Shown: in pieces, positions 11,592 to 24,393 of the stretch
Position numbering within the stretch: position 1 is the stretch's first letter
Layout of the letters: each line of letters starts with the position of its first letter
From: Leptospira ainazelensis
Lineage (GTDB): Bacteria; Spirochaetota; Leptospiria; Leptospirales; Leptospiraceae
NCBI RefSeq assembly: GCF_016918785.1
Contig: NZ_JAFFPT010000071.1
Location: 62,001-126,000, forward strand
Reading direction: 5' to 3'
DNA length: 64,000 nucleotides
Made by a program: the position numbers and the translations under genes
Notes under the pieces: model-generated
Told to the model about the DNA's origin: nothing
Database searches by the model: none
The model's input: only the letters and a program-made list of their open reading frames with translations

Positions 11592-13360
11592 TAACAAAAA
11601 GAACCCGATTCCTTTCTTCTTTGAATCGGCGTTTTTTCTTCGGGAAGTTTTTGAGTCGTCAATTCGCTGACTCTAAAAGAAAGGATTTCGTTTATCAATT
11701 CCGTATATTCGGTTCCTTTTTTGCTCCGTTCGTGAAAACAAAACGAATAAAAAGCAGATTCAAATTCCAAAAAGATCATTCCTTCGTTTAACAAAGCCGG
11801 AATGTTTAGGAAGGAACCGATTCGATTCCAAACAACGAGAGCCGGTCCCTCTCCTCTCTGATAGTAAAAAACGCGGAGCGGATTTTCGATAAAAAAAAGG
11901 GAATCCGGTAAAAGTAAATTCCCCGAGTTTACGGAAAAAAGATCCGGCATAAAAAGGAAGACCGGTTTCAAACCGAAATTCGGCTTATTTGTTTCAGTGT
12001 CCCCGCTCTCGCGGAGGAGGAATCCGTTTTTGCTAAGGAGCCTCGAGTTCCGGCGAAAGTTCGGAGTTTTTACCGGATGATTTGTTTTTCTTCCGGTAAA
12101 CCCGCTACTACCCGAGGAAAAATCGCTCACGGTTTTGCAACGTTCTCCCGGATCGAAATCGTATTCTAAAATCGACTTTAGAAAAGCGGATCCCGATTCA
12201 AGATAAAGGGATTCTTCATTTTCGAAAGTTTCTCTACAGAGATTTTGTTCGATCCCGTTGGGAAGTGAATCCTCAGAATAACGAAAGCCGATCGGGTTTA
12301 TGCTAACATTCTGTTTCGGAAAAGAAGATGGATAGGGAATCGACTGTTGCAAAACACGATTCCATTCTTCTTTAAATTCCCTGAGTAGATACGAATCGTT
12401 TGTCCTAAATAAAATCTCACGGTTATTATCCCTCGCGCTCACCGAAAAATTAAAAGAACCGCTCAAAAGGGTCGTCTCGTCCAATATCATCGTTTTATGA
12501 TGGAGTAAACCGCCTTTTCCAAAAGAATCCGTCGAAACGTTTTCGTCGTTTCCATCACCTAAAATTTTAGAATCGGGTTGTATCAAAACGTTCGCGAGAA
12601 ACTTTCCTTCCCCGTCCACCGGAGTGTCATAGACGCCTTGGACTACAACTCCTTTACGATCCGCTAAGGAAAGACGGGAACTCAAGACCGAATCAAAATG
12701 ATCAAAGATCAAATATCGGATCGAATTTTTTGTCTTATCTACTTCTCTTAACAAAAGATTCTGAATCAACCTTCCTTTGTCCGGAGAAATATAAAACAGA
12801 AAAGGAGGAATAGCAAGGCTCGGAAATCTTGGATCCTCTTCTAAAAACGAATAAAAATCCGAAATTTCAGTTTCAAAAAGTGAAAACAACAGATAACCGT
12901 TAAGATCGTTCTCCAACCCGTACCAGGTAAAATTTCCGGAACCCAGAAACACTTCTTTTCGATCGATTATGAGTATTTTAGAATGTTGTAAACCCGATCG
13001 TTCCCATCTTCTAAAAAGTCCGAGCCGAACCAAATCGTCCGGATACACTTTTTCAGGGTCCGCGACAATCTGCAATCGAACTCCTCTTTTCTCGGCTCGG
13101 ACTAAAGCCTCTAAAATTTCGGGATCGTCAAAAGAATAGATCCACAGATCGATCGAATGATCCGCTTCCTCGATCAAACTTAAAATTTGATCCCTCACGT
13201 TTCGTTTTTTAGAATTCGAAACATAACGGCCCGGAAAGGAAAAATAAGCTTCCAGACTGCGCGGCCGAGTCGGGTTTACCCAAAATAGATTCGGATCCTC
13301 GGGATGCCCACAACCGAAAAAAAGGAAAAGAATCGCAAAAAGAGAAAAATAAGTTTTCAT
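11582..13360 (-). CDS. Phospholipase D-fold lipoprotein
   Basis: The signal peptide ends in a spirochaetal lipobox (LFFGC, C17), so the protein is lipid anchored. Two HKD motifs are complete: H126-x-K128-x4-D133 followed by GSGNFTW, and H287-x-K289-x4-D294 followed by SGSFNFS. Together they form one phosphodiesterase active site that could cut phospholipids or DNA. The C-terminal 270 residues have no recognised domain. It is the last gene of a three-gene operon; its start overlaps the stop of the preceding gene (ATGA, 13357-13360). Substrate is not known. Confidence 0.85.
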
Positions 13361-14769
13361 AAAACAACTCCGGATTGGACCTGAAAGAAAAATTCTCTCT
13401 GAGCCGTTTGTGGATCACTCATCCAACCTCCCAGAGTCAACTTCAAAAAGGAAAGCGGAACCCTTTCCTCTTCCGTGGGAAAAAAAAGAGTAGTTTGGAA
13501 AAACGACTCTCGAAAATATCCATTCTGAAAAGAGTCTCTGGAGAGAGTCAAAGCTCCCGAACACCCCGCGTTTTCTCGAAGAAAAAAGTAAGATGCGAGA
13601 TAAAATCGCAATCGCATCATGGATTCCTTATATTCTAAATTGATTCCGGACCAAGCCGATTGCCTTTTCCCGGAGAGAAGAGAAAACTGTTTTTCGAGAC
13701 CTTTCTCCGTTACCCAGGCGGAAGGATAAAAATCCAGGCTTTGATTGGTCGCAAACACCGGAGAAGGATTGGATCCGATTCCCACAAAACCCAATTCTAA
13801 AATTTCCCCGTTTTCTTTGCGTCGATCGCGGTCCGGAAGAAAACCGAAGGTTTCCAATTTCCAGCGTGAATTTTCAAAACCAAAGGATACGAGAATCGCT
13901 TCCCCCGTGATCGGAATGTTTCCGGAATTCCGAATTCGGTTCCAGCCCGTTTTGTCTTGTCCTTTCGCAAGAATACCCGAGAGAAAACAAAAGAAGCCGT
14001 TCCACTTCCAATTCAAATCGATCGTAGAATGTGTAAGATAATCCCGATCCCCCGAAGAATTCGAGCTTACCGCAAGATCGTCTCCGTATCTTCCCCAATT
14101 CTGAAAGTTTAGATATTGAAACCGAACCCCCGCTTCTAAGAACCAGAGAGCGTATCGATAGCCGACGCCTCCCCGATATCGATTTCGAAACGAGTCCGAA
14201 TTCGAGTCGACGTTAGAGATTTCGTCTAACGAGAAGGACTGATCCTTTTTTGTATTCCGAATCGTTTCTCGAAAGGAATTCTTTTCAAAAAGCTGATATC
14301 CCGAATAAAAATCGAAAAGATCGATACGAACGTTTCCCCATTCTTTAAAGTTCGCTCGAACCACGATTCCATCGGTTCCGTCAGCCCAATCCCGAAAGGA
14401 GGAATGTTTTCCTTCCTCCGAAATTCTGCCGAGAGCGAGTGAAAGTTTTGCATTCTTAAGTTCAAAGAAAAGATCTCTTCCTGCGTAAAAACGAATCTTG
14501 GATTCGGAGGAAACAAAACCGTCGGCTTGGATTTTTAGATTCCAGTGTTTTGAGCCGTAATTTTCATCCAGACCTGCGTGAAACAAAGACTCGTTGATTC
14601 TCAATTCTTTGTAGGTTTTTTCGTTCCGATTCTCGGAAGAATTTTGAATCTCTCTTCCTGAGCCGAGTCCCCAAGCAAACCAAGAAATCTGTTTCCACCC
14701 TGAATTCTTCTCCGCCGCAAAAAGAGGAGAGACCATAAGGAATACGGAATATACTAAGAATCGTTTCAT
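13357..14769 (-). CDS. Probable outer-membrane beta-barrel protein, uncharacterised
   Basis: The 470 residues open with a signal peptide ([18 protein letters not shown], likely cut after LFA). The rest is rich in aromatic residues and glycine, in alternating strand-like stretches (for example [15 protein letters not shown] and [11 protein letters not shown]), and has no helical membrane segments. That fits an outer-membrane barrel, though the family is not recognised. It overlaps both operon neighbours by 4 bases, which suggests the three products work in one complex or pathway. Confidence 0.6.
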   Translation of the reverse strand: MKRFLVYSVFLMVSPLFAAEKNSGWKQISWFAWGLGSGREIQNSSENRNEKTYKELRINESLFHAGLDENYGSKHWNLKIQADGFVSSESKIRFYAGRDLFFELKNAKLSLALGRISEEGKHSSFRDWADGTDGIVVRANFKEWGNVRIDLFDFYSGYQLFEKNSFRETIRNTKKDQSFSLDEISNVDSNSDSFRNRYRGGVGYRYALWFLEAGVRFQYLNFQNWGRYGDDLAVSSNSSGDRDYLTHSTIDLNWKWNGFFCFLSGILAKGQDKTGWNRIRNSGNIPITGEAILVSFGFENSRWKLETFGFLPDRDRRKENGEILELGFVGIGSNPSPVFATNQSLDFYPSAWVTEKGLEKQFSLLSGKRQSAWSGINLEYKESMMRLRFYLASYFFLRENAGCSGALTLSRDSFQNGYFRESFFQTTLFFPTEEERVPLSFLKLTLGGWMSDPQTAQREFFFQVQSGVVL

Positions 14770-17700
14770 GGCAGATCCTTCTTCTTAACCTCGTAGTCGA
14801 AGATGGAATCGCCGAACCGATTTTCTTTGAGAAGAATGAGATCGCCCGCCTCCGCTTCGATCACGAATGGATAGGGCGAATATTGATTTCCGTAACTATG
14901 AACGTGAACAAGAGTTTGTTGAATTTCCTGAAATAAATCCAAACCTTCATTTTTGGAGATTCCGTTCCCGATCGTATTTGTCTTCTCGATCGTATAAATT
15001 TTACGAAAATTTTCAGTATAAAACGGAACGGATTCGTTTTTAAAAGTCGGAGAAAGAACATAACCGCATTCATCCGGTTGCAAAAATCGATCGTTAAAAA
15101 TCCAACCGTAAAGATCCGAATTGTATGTTCCCCAACCGGGCGGGCTTAAAGTTCCGAATCGAACCGAATATTCCACAAGACGGTCGGAGGAAGAGCTGTC
15201 TCGGATTTCGAGATTTTGCACGTCCACAGCCTCAGATCCGCGATTACAGATCACAAACCATTCGTTCGTGGAAAGAATCGGATTTGGATAAACGGCCGAA
15301 ATCAAAATCGAAGAAGAACCCGGAATTAGTATAAGATCCTCTCCTTCCACCGGAATCAGATACCTCAATGAATCTTTTGGAATATTCCATAACTCGAATA
15401 TATTTTTATTTACCTGGGACCAAAAACTCAAAAATTCCCCGACGATCGAGCTTTCTGAAAAACTCGGCTGAAAGCTGAAAATTTGAATTCCACTCGATAC
15501 AAGCCCTGCTTCTTTGGGAAGATTCCAGCTCAAATGCGGATCGAGTCCCGATGGATTTGCTGATGTTTCTCTAAAAAGAAAGGGGAAGGTTCGATTGGCA
15601 AAACCTGGACTCGCCTCGGTTTGAGAACAGCTCGACTTTCGCTCGGACAAATCGGACAAGGCGCTGTTTTTCCACAAAGAGGTTCCGGCAACGGTCCGCA
15701 TCCTGGAAGCGGATCTTCTGACCTTTTGCGAAGTAGAGTTGATTCCCGGTCCTTGCGCGTTCCATACGACCTCGTCCTCGATGGAATTTTTATCCAAGGA
15801 AAGAATCCGAATTCTTCCCGAAGAACCAAGACTCAGTTCCGGCAAAAGCCAAGTGTCCACATTCGGAAAACAAACGAGTTGGGACGCAGAGAATACGTTT
15901 TTTCCGGCCGAAAGAGAAACTAAAAAACGGTAACTTTTTGCTCCGGAAAGAACCTCCAAAATTTTGCCCGTTGAATTTAAGGAATCCAATTCCAGAAAAC
16001 GATCGCCGCTTACGGCAACGCCGCCGTCGTAAGAACCCATCCAAGAAAGTTCGGAAAGTTCCGCGTGGACGTTTTTATAAGAATCATCCGTTTCGGATTT
16101 AGCTCCCGGGTTCATAAAATGAAAATTTTGAATGGAAGCGGAAAAAGCATCGGATCTCAAACTTGGATGCGGGATCCAAATTCCGTTTCGAAACAAAAGA
16201 GAAAGGACCAAACCGTTTTTCTTTTGAAGAATCGGAGTCTCCTCGCTTTTTTGCGAAAGAAGGATTTTCTTTTTCAAAAATCGATCCTTTAAAAAAAACT
16301 CGGCTCCGAATTTCAAATCGGAAAGATCGTTCCGGGAAAGAAGGATCCGTTTTTGGATCCAGTCCCGTCTGCCCAGAGTCAAAATCGAATTCGGCTCTAT
16401 TAGTTCTTCATCCAACCAGATCGGAGATTCTTTTCCTTCGATCTCGACGGACAATCGATTCGGATTACAGTTTCTATTTCCTGAATATTCCAAATCCAGA
16501 AACTTCTGATTTCCGTCCGTCTTTTCGCCTAAAAAAAGACCGCTGAAGTTGGCCTCTTCCAATTGGAATTTTTCCAGTTCACAAAACGAAGTTTTTTCGA
16601 AATCGTCCTGGTTTCCGGCGACACCGGGACTCATACAAAGTCGGTCCGATCCTTCCAAAAATCCTGGTTTGGCGCAAAGGGAGTAAAAATTTCCTTCACT
16701 CGAATAAAATTTTTCCCCTTCTTGAAAACTACTTTCTCGATTGGAAATCGGGATCTGACCGGAGGCAGTTTTTAGAAACCAATCTCCTTTTTTTTTGAGT
16801 TCCGCCCAAGGAAAACCGGGGAGCTCAGTTCCCGGAAGAGTACTTTCGGATTCGATTCGAAGAATCGTTTCCCCCGGAATCAAAAACGCGTTTCCTTCTT
16901 GCATCGAAAATTCTTTCTCGTTGATCTCCAATCGCAGGTCTTGAAAACAAATCGTTTGTCCGGAAGGATTTTGAAATTCCAGAAATCTTCCCGTCGATGC
17001 ATTGGTCCCTCCGAAAACCTCCGATAGTTCAGGAATTTTTTTCTGACAAAGAACCAAAACCTCCGAGTTCTTTTTTTGAATTTCCAAAAAGAAATCCGAA
17101 AGAATGGAAACATCTCCCGGAATTTCAAGAACCAAACTGTTAAATGCCCGCGTTCTGTTATGAGAATGGAACAAAATTTTCATTCTTCCTGGACCCGCTA
17201 AAACGCTAAACCCGACAAAGGCATTTGGAGAATGAGGTCGTAAAAGTGAGTTTTCGGAAAAGATGGAAAGAAGATTCGTTTTCGAAAAGGAAACTTTTTT
17301 GAAGGATCGATCCAAACCCGGATCTCCGGAAAGAATCAACCAGTCCTCGTCCCAATCCGAAAGCAGATCCCTGTTGAGTTCCACTTTCAGTTTTCCGTTT
17401 CCGAGTTCGGAGAATCTAAATTCTTCCGATTCGGTTCTTCCTTCCGGATTTTCGTTCCAGAATTTTAGAATATTCTGAATTTCTAATTCTACATTTTTTT
17501 CCGGGTCCGGAAAACAGACCGAAATACCGTATACAAAATCGGTGCCCGCGAACAAACACGCGACCCCATGCGCGGATCGAATTTTTACTCCGGGTGAAAG
17601 CCATTCTTTGAGATTGGGTTTTGGAATTTCCCGACCGCTCCAGTAGGCGGGGTCATAGAAAAGTTTGAATTCTCCGGGATGCGCGATCGGCATCAGAAAG

Positions 17701-17777
17701 GCGGAATTTCCCTTTCCCCGGCAGGACGTAAAAAGGATCAGAGATAGTAACGTCGTAAAGACGGATATGAGTTTCAT
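14766..17777 (-). CDS. Very large lipoprotein with C-terminal lamin-tail domain
   Basis: ATG 17777 is chosen over the upstream TTG 17795 because GGAGGG lies directly before it and the signal peptide MKLISVFTTLLSLILFTSC starts there; the lipobox ends in FTSC. The mature protein of about 985 residues is exported and lipid anchored. Around residues 825-930 is a lamin-tail-like fold (NEWFVICNRGSEAVDVQNLEI, then the SVRFGTLSPPGWGTY strand), a domain found in many secreted nuclease-type proteins. The long middle, with many repeated FxxxxSxxG strands, looks beta-rich. It is first in the operon, 60 bases after uvrC. The function is unknown. Confidence 0.65.
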   Translation of the reverse strand: MKLISVFTTLLSLILFTSCRGKGNSAFLMPIAHPGEFKLFYDPAYWSGREIPKPNLKEWLSPGVKIRSAHGVACLFAGTDFVYGISVCFPDPEKNVELEIQNILKFWNENPEGRTESEEFRFSELGNGKLKVELNRDLLSDWDEDWLILSGDPGLDRSFKKVSFSKTNLLSIFSENSLLRPHSPNAFVGFSVLAGPGRMKILFHSHNRTRAFNSLVLEIPGDVSILSDFFLEIQKKNSEVLVLCQKKIPELSEVFGGTNASTGRFLEFQNPSGQTICFQDLRLEINEKEFSMQEGNAFLIPGETILRIESESTLPGTELPGFPWAELKKKGDWFLKTASGQIPISNRESSFQEGEKFYSSEGNFYSLCAKPGFLEGSDRLCMSPGVAGNQDDFEKTSFCELEKFQLEEANFSGLFLGEKTDGNQKFLDLEYSGNRNCNPNRLSVEIEGKESPIWLDEELIEPNSILTLGRRDWIQKRILLSRNDLSDLKFGAEFFLKDRFLKKKILLSQKSEETPILQKKNGLVLSLLFRNGIWIPHPSLRSDAFSASIQNFHFMNPGAKSETDDSYKNVHAELSELSWMGSYDGGVAVSGDRFLELDSLNSTGKILEVLSGAKSYRFLVSLSAGKNVFSASQLVCFPNVDTWLLPELSLGSSGRIRILSLDKNSIEDEVVWNAQGPGINSTSQKVRRSASRMRTVAGTSLWKNSALSDLSERKSSCSQTEASPGFANRTFPFLFRETSANPSGLDPHLSWNLPKEAGLVSSGIQIFSFQPSFSESSIVGEFLSFWSQVNKNIFELWNIPKDSLRYLIPVEGEDLILIPGSSSILISAVYPNPILSTNEWFVICNRGSEAVDVQNLEIRDSSSSDRLVEYSVRFGTLSPPGWGTYNSDLYGWIFNDRFLQPDECGYVLSPTFKNESVPFYTENFRKIYTIEKTNTIGNGISKNEGLDLFQEIQQTLVHVHSYGNQYSPYPFVIEAEAGDLILLKENRFGDSIFDYEVKKKDLP

Positions 17778-17837
17778 GTTTCCCTCCGTCTTCAACGGTT
17801 CCGGGAAACATTCGTGCGGATGGAATTTTAGATTTTT

Positions 17838-19667
<1,830 letters not shown>

Positions 19668-19696
19668 ATTCGGATATACGTTAGACTTTTAGAATT

Positions 19697-20137
19697 TCAA
19701 TCCAGAGTTTCATCTTGAATCTCTTCTTCAAAAGATTCTTCCGCGACCGGAAGAATGGAAGGAAAATTTTGTCCTTTTCTGGAATACTTTTCCTTCTTTC
19801 GTTTCGCATCCTTTTGTCTGTTCCGAATCGCCTTTTTTTGAACTTCTGAAATTGTTGAACTCGCTTTTTGTTTTTGTTCTACGATTCTTTCGCAAAGAAT
19901 CGCTCGGGCTTTATAACGATTGAGTCCCTGGGTTCTATAAAGCGAACATTTGATTTCGATTCCGCTGGGTTTGTGTTTGAGATGAACCGCGGTGGAAACC
20001 TTGTTTACGTTTTGTCCGCCCTTTCCGCCGCTTCTCGTAAAACTTTCTTCTAAATCGTTCTCTTTTATCTGAAGAGCCTCCATCAATTCGGAGAGTTTTT
20101 GTTCTTTTTCTACGGAGACGGGAAATCGAGGAGCCAT
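19697..20137 (-). CDS. Release-factor-like peptidyl-tRNA hydrolase (GGQ protein)
   Basis: This 146-residue protein has the catalytic GGQ in [12 protein letters not shown] near residue 36-47, and a basic C-terminal tail ([11 protein letters not shown]) like ArfB/YaeJ and C12orf65-type proteins. It lacks the codon-recognition domain of RF1 and RF2. It probably releases peptides from stalled ribosomes. It is 8 bases after the thioesterase gene and precedes uvrC by 29. Which rescue subfamily it belongs to needs a phylogeny. Confidence 0.8.
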   Translation of the reverse strand: MAPRFPVSVEKEQKLSELMEALQIKENDLEESFTRSGGKGGQNVNKVSTAVHLKHKPSGIEIKCSLYRTQGLNRYKARAILCERIVEQKQKASSTISEVQKKAIRNRQKDAKRKKEKYSRKGQNFPSILPVAEESFEEEIQDETLD

Positions 20138-20145
20138 AAAAACAA

Positions 20146-20568
<423 letters not shown>

Positions 20569-21220
20569 ATTCTTCTAAGCTCCGTTGACAAACGAGGACG
20601 AGGGACATTCTTTTTTTAAAATACATTCTTCGCAAAATCGGCGATGTGCCTTACAACTTTTTCTTCCGAGGAAAATCAAATACAAGGAAATATCTCTCCA
20701 ATACTTTTTGGGAAGAAGATTCATGAGATCTTTTTCCACTTGAACGGGATCGCTTTTTTTGCTCAGTCCCAAAACTTTCGCGATTCGATTGACGTGTGTA
20801 TCGACTACGATCCCTTCCACGAGTCCGTGAACCTCGGATAAAACGACGTTTGCGGTCTTTCTTCCAAAACCGGGAAGAGAAATCAATTCGGCGATCGTAT
20901 TCGGAATTTTTCCGCGGAAGTCGTTTAACAATTTCCGTGCAAATCCCTGAATCGACTTCGCCTTGTTATGATAAAAACCCGTGGAGAAGATCAGCCTTTC
21001 GATCTCCAAAATATCCGCGTTGGCAAATGATTCTAATGTGGGAAACGTTTTGAAAAGAGCGGGAGTGACTTGATTGACGCGTTCATCCGTGCACTGAGCG
21101 CTGAGGATTACGGCGATTGCGAGTTCGTAGTCTTTTTGAAAATGAAGAGGTGTGGCGACCTCCCCGAATTCTTTTCTGAGAAGAGAAAAGATTCGGGAAA
21201 ACCACTTGAGGAAAGAAGAG

Positions 21221-21515
<295 letters not shown>

Positions 21516-21535
21516 TAATCGATTGGCGCCTTTCT

Positions 21536-21568
<33 letters not shown>

Positions 21569-21600
21569 AGAAGGATTTTGAATGACTTTTTCCTTTTTGA

Positions 21601-22695
21601 GTGGAGAATCTCAGAGCCTTTCAAAAGCTCTACCTGGCAACCTTTCTATTCATGTTTCGTCTCGCCTTTACAAAATTACAACTCCAGATCGATCGTATCT
21701 GGAACGTCAATATCCTTCCCTTCTTTCAGAGCAAAAGGGTCCTTGCACAACAGAGACTTCAACCGATTCTCAGCGAAGAATACAAAAAAGAAACGATCGT
21801 AAATCAAAAGGATTTGGAAAATCTTTTGGGTCAAACCCATCTCTTTCGAGAGAATGGAATTCCAACCCGATTTCAAACCGAGGTCGAAATCAAAAGTAAG
21901 GCCTTTGCCGGAGGAAAACAAAAGATCGAAGTTACTGAAAAACTCAATCCTAAGATTTCCAACCGGACAAAGTTTCTTTTTTGGAAACTTTTAAAAAACG
22001 GACTTCATTTTTTCAGCGGAAAACCTTGGAGAAAACTTTTTTCCAAAGAAGAATCCGGTTCTACGTTAGTCGCAACAGACCCGGATCTGCTCAGCGCCGC
22101 GGCGCCCCATCCTTATCGGTTGTATCTTCATTCTTTGATTCTTTGGGATGAACTTTTTCCCTGGGAAGAATGGAAGGAAAAACTTCCATCCTCTTGGATC
22201 CCTTTTGGCATCGGGAAAAAAATCAAAATCCGTTTTGTCGCGGCCCGTGTTTCTTCTTTTTCCAAACAGGAATTTTATGAAGAATCCTATTCTCCCGAAC
22301 TTGCATTTTGTGATCTCTACGCCCAAGGATATCTTCGGGAAACCTCCGATAAAAATGTGGATCTGGAACATCCGGAATCGTATTATCTAGGGACTCTCAT
22401 TCCTTCCAAATTAGAACGAAAGAATCTCCCGCTTTGGTTAAAGGAGCGCAACCTTCTTCCGAATCCGTTTCAGTGGAAAAGTTCTTCCAGAGAACAAATT
22501 TTCAAAGTTTTTCAAAAAGAAATTCGGTTTCGGATTCAGTTGGAAGAATTCGAACCCTTGGTTTCGGATTTTATACAGGCAGGTGGAAAACAATATTCTC
22601 TGCAAGGACCACATCTCAGGGCTAGATTTTTCCAAAGGGCCATTTTCACCTATCATCCGATGCAACTCACAAATCGAGTTTTTCACAATTTTTGA
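21601..22695 (+). CDS. Uncharacterised protein; N-terminus doubtful, possible frameshift
   Basis: The 364-residue frame is uninterrupted from a GTG directly after a TGA stop, but GTG 21601 has no ribosome-binding site. In another frame ATG 21582 has AAGGA at 21571-21575 (good spacing) and reads a sensible peptide (MTFSFLSGESQSLSKAL onward). Around 21735 (AAAAGGG) a one-base shift would join YLERQYPSLLSEQK to VLAQQRLQPILSEEY as one helix. So the true gene may be 21582-22695 with a frameshift, real or an assembly error. The protein has no recognised domain; it is lysine and aromatic rich with no signal peptide. Confidence 0.55.
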   Translation: MENLRAFQKLYLATFLFMFRLAFTKLQLQIDRIWNVNILPFFQSKRVLAQQRLQPILSEEYKKETIVNQKDLENLLGQTHLFRENGIPTRFQTEVEIKSKAFAGGKQKIEVTEKLNPKISNRTKFLFWKLLKNGLHFFSGKPWRKLFSKEESGSTLVATDPDLLSAAAPHPYRLYLHSLILWDELFPWEEWKEKLPSSWIPFGIGKKIKIRFVAARVSSFSKQEFYEESYSPELAFCDLYAQGYLRETSDKNVDLEHPESYYLGTLIPSKLERKNLPLWLKERNLLPNPFQWKSSSREQIFKVFQKEIRFRIQLEEFEPLVSDFIQAGGKQYSLQGPHLRARFFQRAIFTYHPMQLTNRVFHNF

Positions 22696-22811
22696 TTTTT
22701 TTGATTGGGAAAGAATTTTAAAATTCTTCTCAAAACCATCCATCCAGACCCTCGAACGTTTCCATTTGAAATTTTAGCTTTTTGCAGAAGACACGGATTT
22801 TGTAGGAGCTA

Positions 22812-23927
22812 TTACAACCTCAGCTTCTTCCAGCGATCGATCCCCGAACGAAATCGTTCCACGGTTTCGCCAAAACCGATTCGAATCCAGCCTTCCGTTT
22901 CGAAATCCTTTCCAGGAAGAACAAAAACGTCGCACTGTTCGATCAGAGCGTCCGCATATTCCGCAGAAACGATCCCATCCTGAAGAGGCACAAAAGAAAC
23001 AACACCTCCACCGGGAGGAGTAAACCCGTCAAGTCCGGGAACCTCCCTCCAAACACTTTCAAAATATTGAATATTTTCTAAGATCGAGTTTTTAATCCGA
23101 GCCGAAAGACGAATTCTATTTTTTAGAATCTGGAGCGTTAGAAATTCCGAAATCGGAGAAACCGTATGCGTTAGATAGTCTTTGAAGGATCTCGCTTTTG
23201 CAATCAGATCCTTGGGGCCTATCATCCAACCGATTCGAAGTCCCATCACTCCAAAACACTTTGTGATCGAACCCGTGGAAACGGCTCGTTCGTTCAAACC
23301 GGCCCCGCTCCAACTCAAGTCATTTTGAAAATCCAAAAAACGATAGTGTTCGTCAAAAAGAATCCAACCCGGTGTTTTAAAAGCGGCGTCTTGAACGGTT
23401 TCGATTCCTTCCGCATCCAAAGAAAGACCGCTCGGATTTTGAGGATGATTGAAAATCGTAAGATCCGCGTTTTTCGAAAACAATTCTAAGATAGAATTTC
23501 GAGACAAAAAAGAATTCGGATTTTTTCGAAGACTATCCAAAAGGGAAACGGATCGGAGTTCCGCTCCAATCATCCTTGGGATTTCATACAACGCTTGGAA
23601 CGCCGGTTCAAAGTAGGCGATTGAAGATTTTTTTTTACAGAGAAGATAAAAAAGAATGTAGAGGGCCTCTCCGGTCCCGGTCGTGATCAAAACTTGATCG
23701 GCTTGTATCCCAGGATAAAGTTTGGCGACCTCTTCTCGAAGTTCCAGATCACCTTGGTTGGGTGAATCTTCCAAGGAAATCGAAGCGAGGTCATCAAAAC
23801 CGATTCCTAAAGTCCGGAGCAATTCTCCAAAACTGATATTTCGAATTCCACTTTCTCCTAAATTACATCCTGTGGTCTTTCGATACTTTTCGAGCCTTTC
23901 TTCGATCCAGAATTCTCTCGGTTCCAT
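22812..23927 (-). CDS. PLP-dependent aminotransferase class I/II
   Basis: A fold-type I aminotransferase of about 371 residues. The catalytic lysine is in STGSITKCFGVMGLRIGW, and FNHPQNPSGL and ILFDEHYRF supply the cofactor-binding asparagine and aspartate. A longer frame to TTG 24002 exists, but ATG 23927 overlaps the stop of the upstream gene (TGATG) and gives the normal start EPREFWIEER, so it is preferred. The substrate cannot be read from the sequence. It ends 116 bases from the gene on the opposite strand. Confidence 0.85.
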   Translation of the reverse strand: MEPREFWIEERLEKYRKTTGCNLGESGIRNISFGELLRTLGIGFDDLASISLEDSPNQGDLELREEVAKLYPGIQADQVLITTGTGEALYILFYLLCKKKSSIAYFEPAFQALYEIPRMIGAELRSVSLLDSLRKNPNSFLSRNSILELFSKNADLTIFNHPQNPSGLSLDAEGIETVQDAAFKTPGWILFDEHYRFLDFQNDLSWSGAGLNERAVSTGSITKCFGVMGLRIGWMIGPKDLIAKARSFKDYLTHTVSPISEFLTLQILKNRIRLSARIKNSILENIQYFESVWREVPGLDGFTPPGGGVVSFVPLQDGIVSAEYADALIEQCDVFVLPGKDFETEGWIRIGFGETVERFRSGIDRWKKLRL

Positions 23928-24292
23928 CAAGAGACAAGGGTAAGAATGGCCCCTCCCAAAAGAAATAGAATTGCAAAAAATCCAAAAGAAATCTGAAGCC
24001 AAAAATGGATTTTCAAACTGCGCAACCCAATTCTTAAATAATCTAAATCCTCTCCTTTGGTTTCGGCGATCCTCTTAAAAGAAATCCCCGCGCTATAACT
24101 CCAGATTCCGATCAAAAGAAATAAAATTCCGGGAACAAGATACAGGATCAGTCTGCCCATATCGTTTGAGACAAAGGCTGAAAAAAAAGAGACTCCGGAA
24201 AGACAGAAAAAAGAGAGAGACGCGATCTTGAGGGCCTTGCTCAAACTCAAAAATTCTCTGTTTTCATCTTGGTTGAATTCGTAAGATTCCAT
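23927..24292 (-). CDS. Small membrane protein, uncharacterised
   Basis: The 121 residues have three or so membrane helices (IASLSFFCLSGVSFFSAFVS, LILYLVPGILFLLIGIWSY and FWLQISFGFFAILFLLGG) and a soluble N-terminus rich in acidic residues. It looks like DUF5362-type small membrane proteins, but that is a guess. The stop overlaps the aminotransferase start by one base, so the two are co-translated. It is divergent from pgm. Confidence 0.6.
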   Translation of the reverse strand: MESYEFNQDENREFLSLSKALKIASLSFFCLSGVSFFSAFVSNDMGRLILYLVPGILFLLIGIWSYSAGISFKRIAETKGEDLDYLRIGLRSLKIHFWLQISFGFFAILFLLGGAILTLVS

Positions 24293-24335
24293 ACTTTTAG
24301 AATCGGCTAAAATTAGGGTTGAACCTCAGGGAAAC

Positions 24336-24368
<33 letters not shown>

Positions 24369-24393
24369 AGTCACTCGGAATCTTTTTATAACT

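Noticed and set aside
17778..17795. TTG 17795 as start of the large lipoprotein
   Set aside because: ATG 17777 follows GGAGGG directly and begins a regular signal peptide.
22711..22728. Palindrome AAGAATTTTAAAATTCTT between convergent genes as a bidirectional terminator
   Set aside because: Pure A/T stem is weak and no T run follows on either side.
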